DNA of 64,000 nt from Microbacterium sp. (lineage in GTDB: Bacteria > Actinomycetota > Actinomycetes > Actinomycetales > Microbacteriaceae): NCBI GenBank assembly GCA_017306415.1, contig JAFKIL010000009.1, forward strand, positions 1 through 64,000, read 5' to 3'. This document shows positions 32,333 through 41,185 of this stretch, one piece after another. The notes beneath the pieces are model-generated. The model ran no database searches, was not told the origin of the DNA, and was given only the letters and a program-made list of their open reading frames with translations. A program made the position numbers and the translations under genes. The number at the start of each line of letters is the position of its first letter. Position 1 is the stretch's first letter.

Positions 32333-34029
32333 CCTCGACGACGCAGCGGCGGCCGAACATCGTCTGGATCAGCACCCACGACATCAACCCCGACCTCGGC
32401 TGCTACGCGGGCGTCTGGCCGGGCGCCGAATACGCCCGCACGCCGAACCTCGACGCGCTCGCGGCGCGCGGCGTGCGCTTCGACAACGCGTTCGCGGCGG
32501 CCCCGATCTGCGCGCCCGCCCGGTCGGCGATCGTCACGGGGTGCTTCCCGACCGCCATCGGGACGATGCACATGCGGTCCAAGGCCGTCCCCCCGCCCGA
32601 GGTCCGGCTGCTGCCCCAGCTGTTCCGCGAGGCCGGCTACTACTGCACGAACAACTGGTTCACCGACTTCCAGGTCGACGTCCCGGAGCCGGCCTTCGAC
32701 GACTGCAGCAGCACGGCGCACTGGCGCAACCGCCCGGACGGCGCGCCGTTCTTCGCGATGTTCCAGGGCATGGTCACGCACGAGTCGCGGCTGTACACCG
32801 ACGAGGAGGTCTTCGCGGCGACGACCGCCCATGTCGCCCCCGAGATGCGTCACGATCCGGCGGCCGCGCCCCTTCCGCCGTACTACCCCGACGACGAGGT
32901 CTTCCGGCGCGCCTGGGCGCGCTACGCCGACCTCATCACCGAGATGGACCACTGGGCGGGGGAGCTCCTCGCCGAGCTCGAAGCGGACGGACTGCTCGAC
33001 GACACCATCGTGGTGTTCTGGAGCGACCATGGGAAGGGGATGCCGCGGGCGAAGCGCTGGCCCAACGAGTCGGGGCTGCGCGAGCCGCTCATCGTCAGCT
33101 GGCCGGGCGTCCTGCCCGAGAACGTCGCGGTGACGGGACTCGCCCACACGATGGATCTCGCGCCGACGATGCTCGCGCTCGCGGGGCTTCCGATCCCGCC
33201 GGGGATGCACGGCGTGCCCCTGTTCGACGGCGACGTGCCGGTCGCCGAGCCCAACGCCTTCACCTTCGGCGGGCGGGACCGGCAGGGCGAGGCGGACGAC
33301 CGCTCACGCACGGTGCGCGACCGGCGCTTCCGCTACATCCGGAACTTCTTCCCCGACAAGCCCGCGATGCTCCACACCGAGTACCCTGACCACCTCCCGA
33401 CCTGGAGCGTGTTCCGCCGGCTGGCCTCGGAGGAGTGCCAGCAGCGTGCGCGCGGCGAGCTGCCCTCGGCGATGTCGGCGGAGCAGCGGGCCGTGGTGGC
33501 CCAGTCCAAGCCCGCCGAGGAGCTGTACGACATCCAGGCGGATCCGCACGAGCTGGTCAACCTGGCGACCGATCCTGCGTTCGATGCCGACCTCGCGCGT
33601 CTTCGGGGGGCGCTCGACGAGTGGATGCGGCGCTACGGCGATGCCGGCGCCATACCGGAGGCCGCCCTCGAGGAGGAGTGGCGACCGCGCGGCCGGCGTC
33701 GACGGACGGCGCGACCGACCCTCGTCGACCGGGCGGGACAGCCCGGGTTCAGCTGCGAGACCGAGGGCGCGGTCGTCGCCTGGACGCTCGACCCCGCTTC
33801 GGACCCGGCGCCGGCGGGCCCGCTGCAGGCCGAGATCGGCATGCCGCCCGCGACCGGACGGGACTGGCGGCTGGGGCCGCTCGACGCGCCGCCCGGAGCG
33901 ACCGTCTGGGTCCGCGCATGGCGGCTCGGCTTCGAGCCCAGCGAGGAGGTCGTCCTGACGGCCGAGGCCGAGCCATCCCCCGATTCCCCCGGCATGCACA
34001 CGGAACCAGAGAGAGCGGAATGGACATGA
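32329..34029 (+). CDS. Sulfatase 2, resembling heparan N-sulfatase (SGSH-like)
   Basis: This 566-residue sulfatase has PNIVWISTHDINPDLGCYAG at the start, and FDNAFAAAPICAPARSAIV with C61-A-P-A-R65 as the formylglycine motif. Then follow REAGYYCTNNWFTDFQV and AHWRNRP, which are features of the N-sulfoglucosamine sulfohydrolase-like branch. Its FWSDHGKGMPRAKRWPNESG carries the later metal ligands. Residues after about 460 form an extra strand-rich domain. It has no signal peptide. The start overlaps the stop of sulfatase 1. Sulfamidase activity is a resemblance-based suggestion; an O-sulfatase is possible. Confidence 0.82.
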   Translation: MTSTTQRRPNIVWISTHDINPDLGCYAGVWPGAEYARTPNLDALAARGVRFDNAFAAAPICAPARSAIVTGCFPTAIGTMHMRSKAVPPPEVRLLPQLFREAGYYCTNNWFTDFQVDVPEPAFDDCSSTAHWRNRPDGAPFFAMFQGMVTHESRLYTDEEVFAATTAHVAPEMRHDPAAAPLPPYYPDDEVFRRAWARYADLITEMDHWAGELLAELEADGLLDDTIVVFWSDHGKGMPRAKRWPNESGLREPLIVSWPGVLPENVAVTGLAHTMDLAPTMLALAGLPIPPGMHGVPLFDGDVPVAEPNAFTFGGRDRQGEADDRSRTVRDRRFRYIRNFFPDKPAMLHTEYPDHLPTWSVFRRLASEECQQRARGELPSAMSAEQRAVVAQSKPAEELYDIQADPHELVNLATDPAFDADLARLRGALDEWMRRYGDAGAIPEAALEEEWRPRGRRRRTARPTLVDRAGQPGFSCETEGAVVAWTLDPASDPAPAGPLQAEIGMPPATGRDWRLGPLDAPPGATVWVRAWRLGFEPSEEVVLTAEAEPSPDSPGMHTEPERAEWT

Positions 34030-36488
34030 CACAGACCTCGACGCGGACCGAGCGCGCACAGGACATCGACGACAGCGTCATCGATGCGCGCGTCGGCGAG
34101 CTGACCCTCGAGGAGAAGGTCGCTCTGCTGACCGGCCGCGACTTCTGGACGACGCTCCCCATCGAGAAGATCGGCCTGCGCCGCATCCTGGTCTCCGACG
34201 GCCCGAGCGGCGTGCGCGGTGAAGCGTGGGACGAGCGCTCGCCCTCGCTCAACCTCCCCTCGGCGTCGGCGCTGTCGTCCTCGTGGGACGTCGACATCGC
34301 CCGGCGTTATGGCGCCGCCTCCGCCGTGGAGGCGCGTCGCAAGGGTGTCGACGTCGTGCTCGGACCCACGATCAACCTCCACCGCTCGCCGCTCGGCGGC
34401 CGGCACTTCGAGGCCTTCAGTGAAGATCCGGTGCTCACCGCGGCGCTCGCCGCCGCCTATGTGCGCGGCGTGCAGGACAACGGGGTCGGGGCGACGCCCA
34501 AGCACTACGTCGCGAACGACTTCGAGACCGAGCGGTTCAGCGCGGACGTGCAGGTGTCGGACCGCGCGCTGCGCGAGGTGTACCTCCGCGCGTTCGAGGA
34601 CGCCGTCGTCGAGGCGCGGGCGTGGCTGGTCATGAGCGCGTACAACGCCGTCAACGGCAGGACCGCGACCGAGAGCGACCTGCTGGAGACCCCGCTGAAC
34701 GACGAGTGGGGCTTCGACGGCGTCGTCATCAGCGACTGGACCGCGGTGCGCAGCATCGAGAGCGCGAGGCACGCTCAGGACCTCGCCATGCCCGGACCCG
34801 AGGGGCCCTGGGGCGTTGCCCTGGTCGAGGCCGTGCGGCGAGGCGAAGTCTCCGAGGAGGCGATCGACCGGAAGGTCCACCGCATCCTTCGGCTCGCTGC
34901 GCGCGTCGGCGCCCTCGAAGGCGTGGAGCCGCCCGTCGCCGCGCCGGTGCACGTCGAGGACGGCGTCGCCTTCGCGCGTGAGGCCGCCGCCGAAGGCATG
35001 GTGCTGCTGCGTAACGACGGCATCCTGCCCCTCCCTCGCCCGGCACGCATCGCCGTGATCGGCGACAACGCGCGCAACGCGCGGACGCAGGGCGGCGGAA
35101 GTGCGACGGTGGTCCCCGAGCACGTGGTCTCGCCGGTCGACGGGATCGCGGCCGCATTCCCCGATGCCGAAGTGATCTACGCTCTCGGTGCGGTCGTGCA
35201 GGAAGGACTGGCGGAACTCGACCGCTCGGCCATCCGCAACCCCGCAACGGGGGGCCCGGGTGCACGCGTGGAGTTCATCGACGACGCGGGGGAGGTCGTC
35301 TTCACGGAGGATCGCCTGGCCACCGGACTCGTCTACTTCGGCGGCGATGCGCCGCTCGGGCGTCTCGCGCGCCTCGTTCTCGAGACCGAGTACACGCCGG
35401 TACGGACGGAGGACGTCCGCCTCGGCTTCGCCGGCGTCGGCCGGGGGCGCGTGCTCGTCGACGGGAACACCATCGCGGATGCCGTGGCCGAGGCGGTCGG
35501 CACCGACCTCGGCGCCGCGCTGCTCTCGCCGCCCGCGATCTCGGCCCCGGTCTCCTTCGAGGGCGGGACGACCTACCGCCTTCGCGTCGAGTACGAGCCG
35601 CAGCGGCAGGGGGGCGCGCTCAGCCACGCCATGAGCATCACCGTCGGCACGGAGCCCGCCGATGTCGACGCCGACCTGCTCATCGCCGACGCCGCCCGCG
35701 CGGCATCCGCCGCGGACGTCGCCGTGGTCGTCGTGGGCACGAACTCCCGCGTCGAGTCCGAGGGGCATGACCGCACCTCGCTGGCCCTGCCCGGGCGGCA
35801 GGACGACCTCGTGCGCGCCGTCGTCGCGGCGAACCCGCGCACCGTCGTCGTGGTGAACGCCGGCTCTCCGGTGACGATGCCCTGGCGCGACGATGCGGCC
35901 GCGGTCCTGCTCACCTACTTCGGCGGGCAGGAGTACGGTGCCGCCCTCGGGGATGTGCTCAGCGGCGTCCGGGAGCCCGGCGGGCGGCTGCCCACCACGT
36001 GGCCCGCGACCCAGGCCGACGTCCCCGTGCTCGACGTCACCCCGGTGAACGGCGTGATGCGCTACGACGAGGGCATCCACATCGGCTACCGGGCGTGGCT
36101 GCGCGCGGGAACGGCTCCCGCGTATCCGTTCGGGTTCGGGCTCGGCTACACGACCTGGCGGGTCGAGGAAGCGACGACGGCGGGATTCGCCGACGATGTC
36201 GCTCGCATCGCCGTGCGCGTCACGAACACCGGCGACCGGCGGGGCAAGCACGTCGTGCAGGTGTACGCCGAGCGCCCCGACTCCGCCGTCGACAGGCCGG
36301 CCCGGTGGCTCGTCGGCTTCGCGGTGGTCCGTGCCGCCGCCGGCGAATCGCAGGAGCTCGCCATCGATGTGCCCCGCCGAGCCCTCGCGCACTGGGACGA
36401 CGGCTGGCAATACGAGCCGGGCGCGTACGCGCTCCACGTGAGCGAGTCGGTGGCCCATCCCGCCCTGCGCCTCGGCGTCGAGCTGTGA
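34026..36488 (+). CDS. Glycoside hydrolase family 3, cytoplasmic
   Basis: This is an 820-residue GH3 beta-glycosidase. The N-terminal barrel has the substrate-binding SDGPSGVRGE, K159-H160 in ATPKHYVANDF and the nucleophile D237 in VVISDWTAV. Then come the second alpha/beta domain with GGGSATVVPEHVVSPVDG, a PA14-like insert around residues 410-540, and a C-terminal fibronectin-like domain (NTGDRRGKHVVQVYAERP). It has no signal peptide. GH3 of this form removes glucose, xylose or related residues from the non-reducing end. Placed between sulfatases it should trim the desulfated oligosaccharide. An ATG at 34020 is an alternative start; 34026 gives the usual ATGA overlap. Confidence 0.87.
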   Translation: MTQTSTRTERAQDIDDSVIDARVGELTLEEKVALLTGRDFWTTLPIEKIGLRRILVSDGPSGVRGEAWDERSPSLNLPSASALSSSWDVDIARRYGAASAVEARRKGVDVVLGPTINLHRSPLGGRHFEAFSEDPVLTAALAAAYVRGVQDNGVGATPKHYVANDFETERFSADVQVSDRALREVYLRAFEDAVVEARAWLVMSAYNAVNGRTATESDLLETPLNDEWGFDGVVISDWTAVRSIESARHAQDLAMPGPEGPWGVALVEAVRRGEVSEEAIDRKVHRILRLAARVGALEGVEPPVAAPVHVEDGVAFAREAAAEGMVLLRNDGILPLPRPARIAVIGDNARNARTQGGGSATVVPEHVVSPVDGIAAAFPDAEVIYALGAVVQEGLAELDRSAIRNPATGGPGARVEFIDDAGEVVFTEDRLATGLVYFGGDAPLGRLARLVLETEYTPVRTEDVRLGFAGVGRGRVLVDGNTIADAVAEAVGTDLGAALLSPPAISAPVSFEGGTTYRLRVEYEPQRQGGALSHAMSITVGTEPADVDADLLIADAARAASAADVAVVVVGTNSRVESEGHDRTSLALPGRQDDLVRAVVAANPRTVVVVNAGSPVTMPWRDDAAAVLLTYFGGQEYGAALGDVLSGVREPGGRLPTTWPATQADVPVLDVTPVNGVMRYDEGIHIGYRAWLRAGTAPAYPFGFGLGYTTWRVEEATTAGFADDVARIAVRVTNTGDRRGKHVVQVYAERPDSAVDRPARWLVGFAVVRAAAGESQELAIDVPRRALAHWDDGWQYEPGAYALHVSESVAHPALRLGVEL

Positions 36489-36507
36489 CGACAGGAGAGA
36501 ACTGATC

Positions 36508-38016
36508 ATGAAGCGCCCCAACATCATCTTCGTCATGTCGGACGACCACGCCGCCCACGCCATCTCGGCCTATGGCAGCCGCGTCAACTCGACTCCGCAC
36601 CTCGACCGCATCGCTCACGAGGGTGTGCGGATGGATGCCGTGTTCTGCACGAACTCGATCTGCAGTCCGTCGCGCGCGACCATCCTCACCGGCACGTACA
36701 GTCACGTGAACGGGGTCTCGTCCATCTGGACCGAGATGGACTACCGGGTGCCGACGTTCCCGGAGGTGCTCCACGACGCGGGCTACCGCACCGCGATGTT
36801 CGGCAAGTGGCATCTCGGCGAACACGGGTCGTCCCTCCCGCGGGGCTTCGACGCCTGGAAGATCTTCCCGGGTCAGGGCGACTACGTGGATCCGGAGATG
36901 ATCGATGCGTCCGGTGCCGCCGTCGTGCCTGGTTACGCCACCGACATCGTGACCGACCTCTCGATCGACTGGATCGACAGTCTGGATGCGGACGAGCCGT
37001 TCTGCCTGATGCTGCACCACAAGGCGCCGCACCGGCCCTGGATCCCCGACCAGAAGCACAGGCACCTCTACGCGGACGGCAGCATCCCCGAGCCGGACAC
37101 CTTCTTCGACGACTACGCGACCCGCAGCAAGGCCGTGCGCGGTGTGCACATGACGATCGCCGACGACATGGGTGCCGACGATCTCAAGACGGAGGTGCCC
37201 GAAGAGCTGCGCGGTCCCGAGAACCGGGAGGCGCGGATGCGGTGGAAGTACCAGATCTACATGCGCGACTACCTGCAGTGCATCCAGTCGATCGACGACA
37301 ACGTGGGTCGCCTGCTCGACCACCTCGACGAGCGGGGGCTGACCGAGGACACCCTCGTCGTGTACACGTCCGATCAGGGGTTCTTCCTGGGCGACCACGG
37401 ATGGTTCGACAAGCGGCTCATGTTCGACCAGTCCCTGCAGATGCCGATGCTCATCCGCTGGCCGGCCGAGATCGCCGCGGGCGGGCGCTGCGAGGCCATC
37501 ATCACCAATGTCGACTTCGCCGCGACGTTCCTGGACGTGTGCGGGATCGACGCGCAGGTCGCCCTCCCCACGTCGCAGGGGCGCAGCTTCCGCGCACTGC
37601 TGCGCGGCGAGGAGGTCGAGGACTGGGCGGATGCCGCCTACTACCGCTACTGGGAGCACGACGACCCGATCCATGCGGCCCCCGCGCACTACGGCATCCG
37701 GACCGCCGATCACAAGCTCATCTACTACTACGGCGCCGGGCTCGGCGTCCCGGGCGCCTCGGAGCGCGAGTTCGAGCCGGAGTGGGAGCTCTACGACCTC
37801 CGCGCCGACCCCACCGAGGTGCGGAACGTGGCCGACGATCCGGCCCACGCGGGCGTGCGTGCGGAGCTCGAGCAGAAGCTGGCGGAGTACCAGTCCCGCT
37901 ACCGAGACGAGCCCTATGTCGGGCCGTCGACCCCGCGCCCCGAGTGGGGCCCGTACGACGCGGAACTGTTCGAGCGCGTGCAGACGTACGTCGAGAGCGT
38001 GCGCGCGTCGAGCTGA
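36508..38016 (+). CDS. Sulfatase 3, GlcNAc-6-sulfatase/mucin-desulfating-like
   Basis: This 502-residue sulfatase has KRPNIIFVMSDDHAAHAISA (metal aspartates), and FCTNSICSPSRATILTG with C52-S-P-S-R56, the canonical C-x-P-S-R formylglycine motif. FGKWHLG and YTSDQGFFLGDHGWFDKR complete the signature. The DDHAAHAISAYGS start and NSICSPSR pattern resemble the GlcNAc-6-sulfatase/mucin-desulfating branch, though several related specificities share it. There is no signal peptide. It is encoded 19 nt after the GH3 gene and 63 nt before FGE. Confidence 0.84.
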   Translation: MKRPNIIFVMSDDHAAHAISAYGSRVNSTPHLDRIAHEGVRMDAVFCTNSICSPSRATILTGTYSHVNGVSSIWTEMDYRVPTFPEVLHDAGYRTAMFGKWHLGEHGSSLPRGFDAWKIFPGQGDYVDPEMIDASGAAVVPGYATDIVTDLSIDWIDSLDADEPFCLMLHHKAPHRPWIPDQKHRHLYADGSIPEPDTFFDDYATRSKAVRGVHMTIADDMGADDLKTEVPEELRGPENREARMRWKYQIYMRDYLQCIQSIDDNVGRLLDHLDERGLTEDTLVVYTSDQGFFLGDHGWFDKRLMFDQSLQMPMLIRWPAEIAAGGRCEAIITNVDFAATFLDVCGIDAQVALPTSQGRSFRALLRGEEVEDWADAAYYRYWEHDDPIHAAPAHYGIRTADHKLIYYYGAGLGVPGASEREFEPEWELYDLRADPTEVRNVADDPAHAGVRAELEQKLAEYQSRYRDEPYVGPSTPRPEWGPYDAELFERVQTYVESVRASS

Positions 38017-38079
38017 ATCGGAGCGCGCACCCGGCGGGTGGGTCGAGGATGGATGCGAGCACGTGGGGGAGGGAGCGAG

Positions 38080-39069
38080 ATGACGACGGCGGCGGATGCG
38101 GCGAGCGGATCGTGCGGCGAGGGCTGCACCTGCGGGGCTCCGAGCAGGGGCGTCTTCGTCCAGCTCGGCGCGACGCCGCCGGCGCCTCCCGCCCCGGCGG
38201 GTGGCGCCCACGATCTCGAGCAGGTCTCGATCCCCGCCGGCACCTTCCTGATGGGCGACTCATCCGGTGACGAGAACAGGGGCGACGGGGAGTCGCCCCG
38301 GCACGAGGTGTCGCTCGACGCCTTCGAGATCGATGCCACGTCGGTCACGAACGACGCGTTCGCCCGCTTCGTGGAGGCGACCGGCTACGTCACGGAGGCG
38401 GAGGGCTTCGGCTTCTCCGCGGTCTTCCACCTGCTGTTGCGGGCGCCCGACGCCGACGTGATGGGCTCGGTCGCCGCCGCGCCCTGGTGGCTCGGCGTCC
38501 GCGGGGCGGATTGGCGGCACCCCGGGGGGCGCGACTCCGATCTCGACGGGCTGGGCGATCACCCGGTCACGCATGTGAGCTGGAACGACGCGGTCGCCTA
38601 CGCCGCCTGGGCGGGCCGCCGGCTTCCGAGCGAGGCCGAGTGGGAGTACGCCTCGCGGGGCGGCCGGGCGGGCGCGAAGTATCCGTGGGGTGACGACGAG
38701 GTGGATGCCGACGGGTGGCGCGCGAACATCTGGCAGGGCGAGTTCCCCGTGACGAACACGGCCGACGACGGCTATCTCGGGACCGCACCGGTCCGCTCGT
38801 TCGCTCCGAACGGGTACGGACTGTGGCAGACGGTCGGGAACGTGTGGGAATGGTGCGCGGACTGGTTCTCGCCGGGGTACTACCGCGCGTCGCCCGCCCG
38901 CGATCCGTGGGGTCCGGCGTCGGGTTCCGGACGGGTGATGCGCGGCGGCAGCTACCTGTGCCACATCTCGTACTGCAACCGCTACCGCAACTCCGCGCGC
39001 ACCTCGAACACCCCCGACTCCTCGATGGGGAATGCCGGGTTCCGCACCGTCGCCGCAGCCCCTACCTGA
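38080..39069 (+). CDS. Formylglycine-generating enzyme (sulfatase activator)
   Basis: This 329-residue FGE/sulfatase-modifying-factor protein has VSIPAGTFLMGD at the start of the domain, HPVTHVSWNDAVAYAAWAG, LPSEAEWEYASRGG, GNVWEWCADWF and the catalytic copper-binding cysteine pair C-H-I-S-Y-C in SYLCHISYCNRYR. It oxidises the cysteine of C-x-P-x-R sulfatases to formylglycine in the cytoplasm, with copper and oxygen. An N-terminal stretch with GSCGEGCTCGA adds four cysteines. As last gene of the operon it supplies the activator for the three sulfatases made with it. The ATG at 38080 follows GGGGGAGGGAGCGAG. Confidence 0.9.
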   Translation: MTTAADAASGSCGEGCTCGAPSRGVFVQLGATPPAPPAPAGGAHDLEQVSIPAGTFLMGDSSGDENRGDGESPRHEVSLDAFEIDATSVTNDAFARFVEATGYVTEAEGFGFSAVFHLLLRAPDADVMGSVAAAPWWLGVRGADWRHPGGRDSDLDGLGDHPVTHVSWNDAVAYAAWAGRRLPSEAEWEYASRGGRAGAKYPWGDDEVDADGWRANIWQGEFPVTNTADDGYLGTAPVRSFAPNGYGLWQTVGNVWEWCADWFSPGYYRASPARDPWGPASGSGRVMRGGSYLCHISYCNRYRNSARTSNTPDSSMGNAGFRTVAAAPT

Positions 39070-39229
39070 TCGTGGCACTGGTGTTCGCGCGGCTGCCGGC
39101 CAGCGCCCGCGCGAAGTCGTCCACGCTCGCCGACACGTGCTCGATCTTCGAGGACGCACCCCGGCAACCCGCGCTCCCGCATGTTCTCGACGATCTCGAC
39201 GATCGTCGCCTCCGCCGGTCCTGGGCAGC
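39062..39229 (-). pseudogene. Fossil of an SDR/NAD-epimerase 3' end
   Basis: On the minus strand, 39163-39221 encodes GPAEATIVEIVENMRERGL. This matches the C-terminus of the intact reductase at 46593 (RPAEATIIETVEDMRERGM), and the DNA of the two stretches is also nearly identical over about 50 bases. After it the frame is lost. A second frame reads KIEHVSASVDDFARALAG to a TAG at 39062-39064. No start codon or upstream part remains. It is a truncated, frameshifted remnant between the sulfatase operon and the LysM-like gene. Confidence 0.45.
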
Positions 39230-39232
39230 GAC

Positions 39233-39811
39233 TCAGTCCGTGGGTGGCTTGTGGGTGGGGTGCTGATACGGATGGACGAGCCTCGGATCGGGGGCGAGGT
39301 AGAGGTAGTCGCCCGGGGCGATGTCCTTGCCGTCTCCGGTCACCCAGTAGCCGTTGAAGTGCAGGATCGACACATAGTCCATGCAGAAGCGAGCTCCGAT
39401 GGCCATCGGAGCGTCACCCGCGGCAACGGTGTAGCCGACGGGATGACGGCCGGCATCCATCCGCACCAGACCCTCCGCACCGGAGCGTGTGCCGCGGTCG
39501 ACCGGCGTGCCCGTGGCGACCTGCACGGCGGTCGGCAGGAGCTCCGGCGCGGTGAGGCTGTGACCGCTGTCGCGCCAATCCACGGAGGCGATCGCGACGC
39601 ACGACGACGCACCGGCGGTGGGCGTGGGCGAGGGAACTGCCGTCCCGACCGATCGGGGCGCGGCCTGCGACGACCCGACCCCGGTTCGGTGGCCACCCGA
39701 CCAGGCCGATGCGGCACCGATGCCGGATGCTATGGCGGGTGCGGCGAGCGCGACCAGGCCGGCGATCGCGACGACGCAGACGGCCGTCGTGATCCTGGCC
39801 GCCGTCCGCAT
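39233..39811 (-). CDS. Secreted/membrane-anchored protein with LysM-like domain
   Basis: This 192-residue protein has an N-terminal signal or anchor segment (AVCVVAIAGLVALAAPAIA), a Ser/Pro/Thr linker, and a C-terminal domain. That domain contains GYTVAAGDAPMAIGARFCMD, then YVSILHFNG and IAPGDYLYLAPD, the shape of a LysM peptidoglycan- or chitin-binding module. The first segment could be a cleaved signal (APA-IASG) or an anchor. The gene has a TAGATT -10 box exactly 6 nt before the ATG, so it is leaderless. Function beyond cell-wall binding is unknown. Confidence 0.65.
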   Translation of the reverse strand: MRTAARITTAVCVVAIAGLVALAAPAIASGIGAASAWSGGHRTGVGSSQAAPRSVGTAVPSPTPTAGASSCVAIASVDWRDSGHSLTAPELLPTAVQVATGTPVDRGTRSGAEGLVRMDAGRHPVGYTVAAGDAPMAIGARFCMDYVSILHFNGYWVTGDGKDIAPGDYLYLAPDPRLVHPYQHPTHKPPTD

Positions 39812-39817
39812 TCCGCG

Positions 39818-39823
39818 AATCTA
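39818..39823 (-). promoter_or_regulatory. -10 box TAGATT of a leaderless gene
   Basis: On the minus strand TAGATT is followed by 6 nt and the ATG at 39811. Confidence 0.6.
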
Positions 39824-40108
39824 GCAGGCGTGGTCTCGGCCGGGCGCCGCGTGAATCCGAGCCCGCTCATCGGCGGGTTCCCGCTGCGGCAGGATTCGCA
39901 GTCGCGACGCACTAATTGCAGACCACGTACGTTCTCATCGAATACGGGCGACCACACGTTGGACTCGCCCGAAGATCCCATCTTGCAAATCGATCTCGTA
40001 TGTATAAGTATTGGCAACGTACGAATCCGATGAGGCGTTCGCGAGCTCTCCGGTCGTATCGCCGTCCGGACGCCTCCGGACTGACCTCACAGCGAAAGAA
40101 ACCCGAAG
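39824..40108 (+). promoter_or_regulatory. Promoter region of the ribose-type ABC operon
   Basis: The 285-nt spacer becomes AT-rich near 39979-40020. TTGCAA at 39983-39988 and TAAGTA at 40005-40010 (16-bp spacer) make a plausible promoter. TTGCAA and TTGGCAA (40011-40017) are possible half-sites for the ROK regulator of the operon. No gene is seen here. Confidence 0.4.
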
Positions 40109-41128
40109 ATGAGTGTTCTGCGCAGGCGATCGGTGTTGATCGCATCCGCCACAGCTCTAGCGATGGTCGCACTTGCCGGATGTTCCGGGCAGGCCACCGG
40201 CGGCGGCTCAGGGAGCGCCTCGGCCTCCGACATCAAGCTCGCCGGCGTCATGGCGAACGCAACCGATCCGTACTGGATCTCCGTGATGTGCGGAGCCGAC
40301 GCCCAGGCGAAGAAGTCCGGTGTCGCTCTCAAGTGGTACACGACCCCCACGACGTCCACCGACTCGATGACTCAGGCGTTCAACTCGGCGACGCTCACGA
40401 ACCCCGATGGGCTGTTCCTCAACCCGTTCCAGGCGACGCAGTTCTCGACCCAGGTGTCGCAGCTGATGGGCAAGGGCGTCCCGGTGGTGACGAGCACTCC
40501 GCTCGATCCCGCCACCCAGTACACCGACATCCCGCTCGCCACCGACGGCTCCAACTTCGTCGACGAGTTCATGAAGATCCTTCCCGACGGCGGCGGCAGC
40601 ATGGTCGCACTCGGCGGGATCACCGGCATCCCGGTGCTCGATGCCACGTGGAAGCCGCTGGAGGAAGCGGTCCAGAACCAGCGGAGCGACATCACCGTGC
40701 TGCCGACGGAGTACACCAACTTCGAGGTCACCAAGACGACCCAGATCGTCAGTGGACTGCTGCTCGCCCACCCCGATCTCAGCGTGATCATCGCGTCGAC
40801 GGGCCCCGAGGGCCAAGGAGCAGCGGCTGCGGTTCAACAGGCGGGCAAGGCCGGCAAGGTGAAGATCTGGGCGTACGATGCGGTTCCGGCCGAGGTCGAC
40901 GCGCTGAAGTCGGGAGTCATCACCGTGCTGGCCGCGAAGCCGGCGAAGGGCATGGGTGAGAAGCTCGTGAACGAGCTGGTGGATGCTGTCAAGGCGAACC
41001 CCGGCAAGAAGGCGGTCAAACCGCTCTCGCCGTCGCTCGACCCGCTTCCGCTCACCATCATCACCAAGGACAACATCGACTCGCCGGAAGCTCAGGCGGC
41101 GATGTACAAGTCCACCTGCGACAACTGA
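40109..41128 (+). CDS. Sugar-binding lipoprotein of a ribose-type ABC transporter
   Basis: This 339-residue lipoprotein (lipobox LAGC, C25) is of the periplasmic-binding-protein-like I fold (peripla_BP_4): GVMANATDPYWISVMCGADA at the start of the mature domain, LFLNPFQATQFSTQVSQLMG, then GQGAAAAVQQAG near the C-terminus. These bind monosaccharides or short glycosides. The downstream GH1 suggests a beta-glucoside or its product. The ribosome site upstream of the ATG is weak. The gene is followed by a strong hairpin, then the ATPase and permease genes. Confidence 0.85.
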   Translation: MSVLRRRSVLIASATALAMVALAGCSGQATGGGSGSASASDIKLAGVMANATDPYWISVMCGADAQAKKSGVALKWYTTPTTSTDSMTQAFNSATLTNPDGLFLNPFQATQFSTQVSQLMGKGVPVVTSTPLDPATQYTDIPLATDGSNFVDEFMKILPDGGGSMVALGGITGIPVLDATWKPLEEAVQNQRSDITVLPTEYTNFEVTKTTQIVSGLLLAHPDLSVIIASTGPEGQGAAAAVQQAGKAGKVKIWAYDAVPAEVDALKSGVITVLAAKPAKGMGEKLVNELVDAVKANPGKKAVKPLSPSLDPLPLTIITKDNIDSPEAQAAMYKSTCDN

Positions 41129-41135
41129 TCCGGCT

Positions 41136-41164
41136 GGGGGAGGCTCGGCGATCGAGCTTCCCCC
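41136..41164. promoter_or_regulatory. Intercistronic hairpin after the binding-protein gene
   Basis: GGGGGAGGCTCG and CGAGCTTCCCCC make a 12-bp stem with one G-U pair and a 5-nt loop, between the binding-protein stop and the ATPase start. It has no T-run. It is analogous to the hairpins at 11079 and 26865. Confidence 0.7.
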
Positions 41165-41185
41165 CTCCCTTCCCGAGGTAATCCC

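Noticed and set aside
33633-36563. 976-codon minus-strand open frame opposite the GH3 gene (and similar long antisense frames elsewhere)
   Set aside because: Typical mirror frame of GC-rich coding DNA: Arg/Ala/Gly/His-rich, no domain, opposite to clear enzyme genes.
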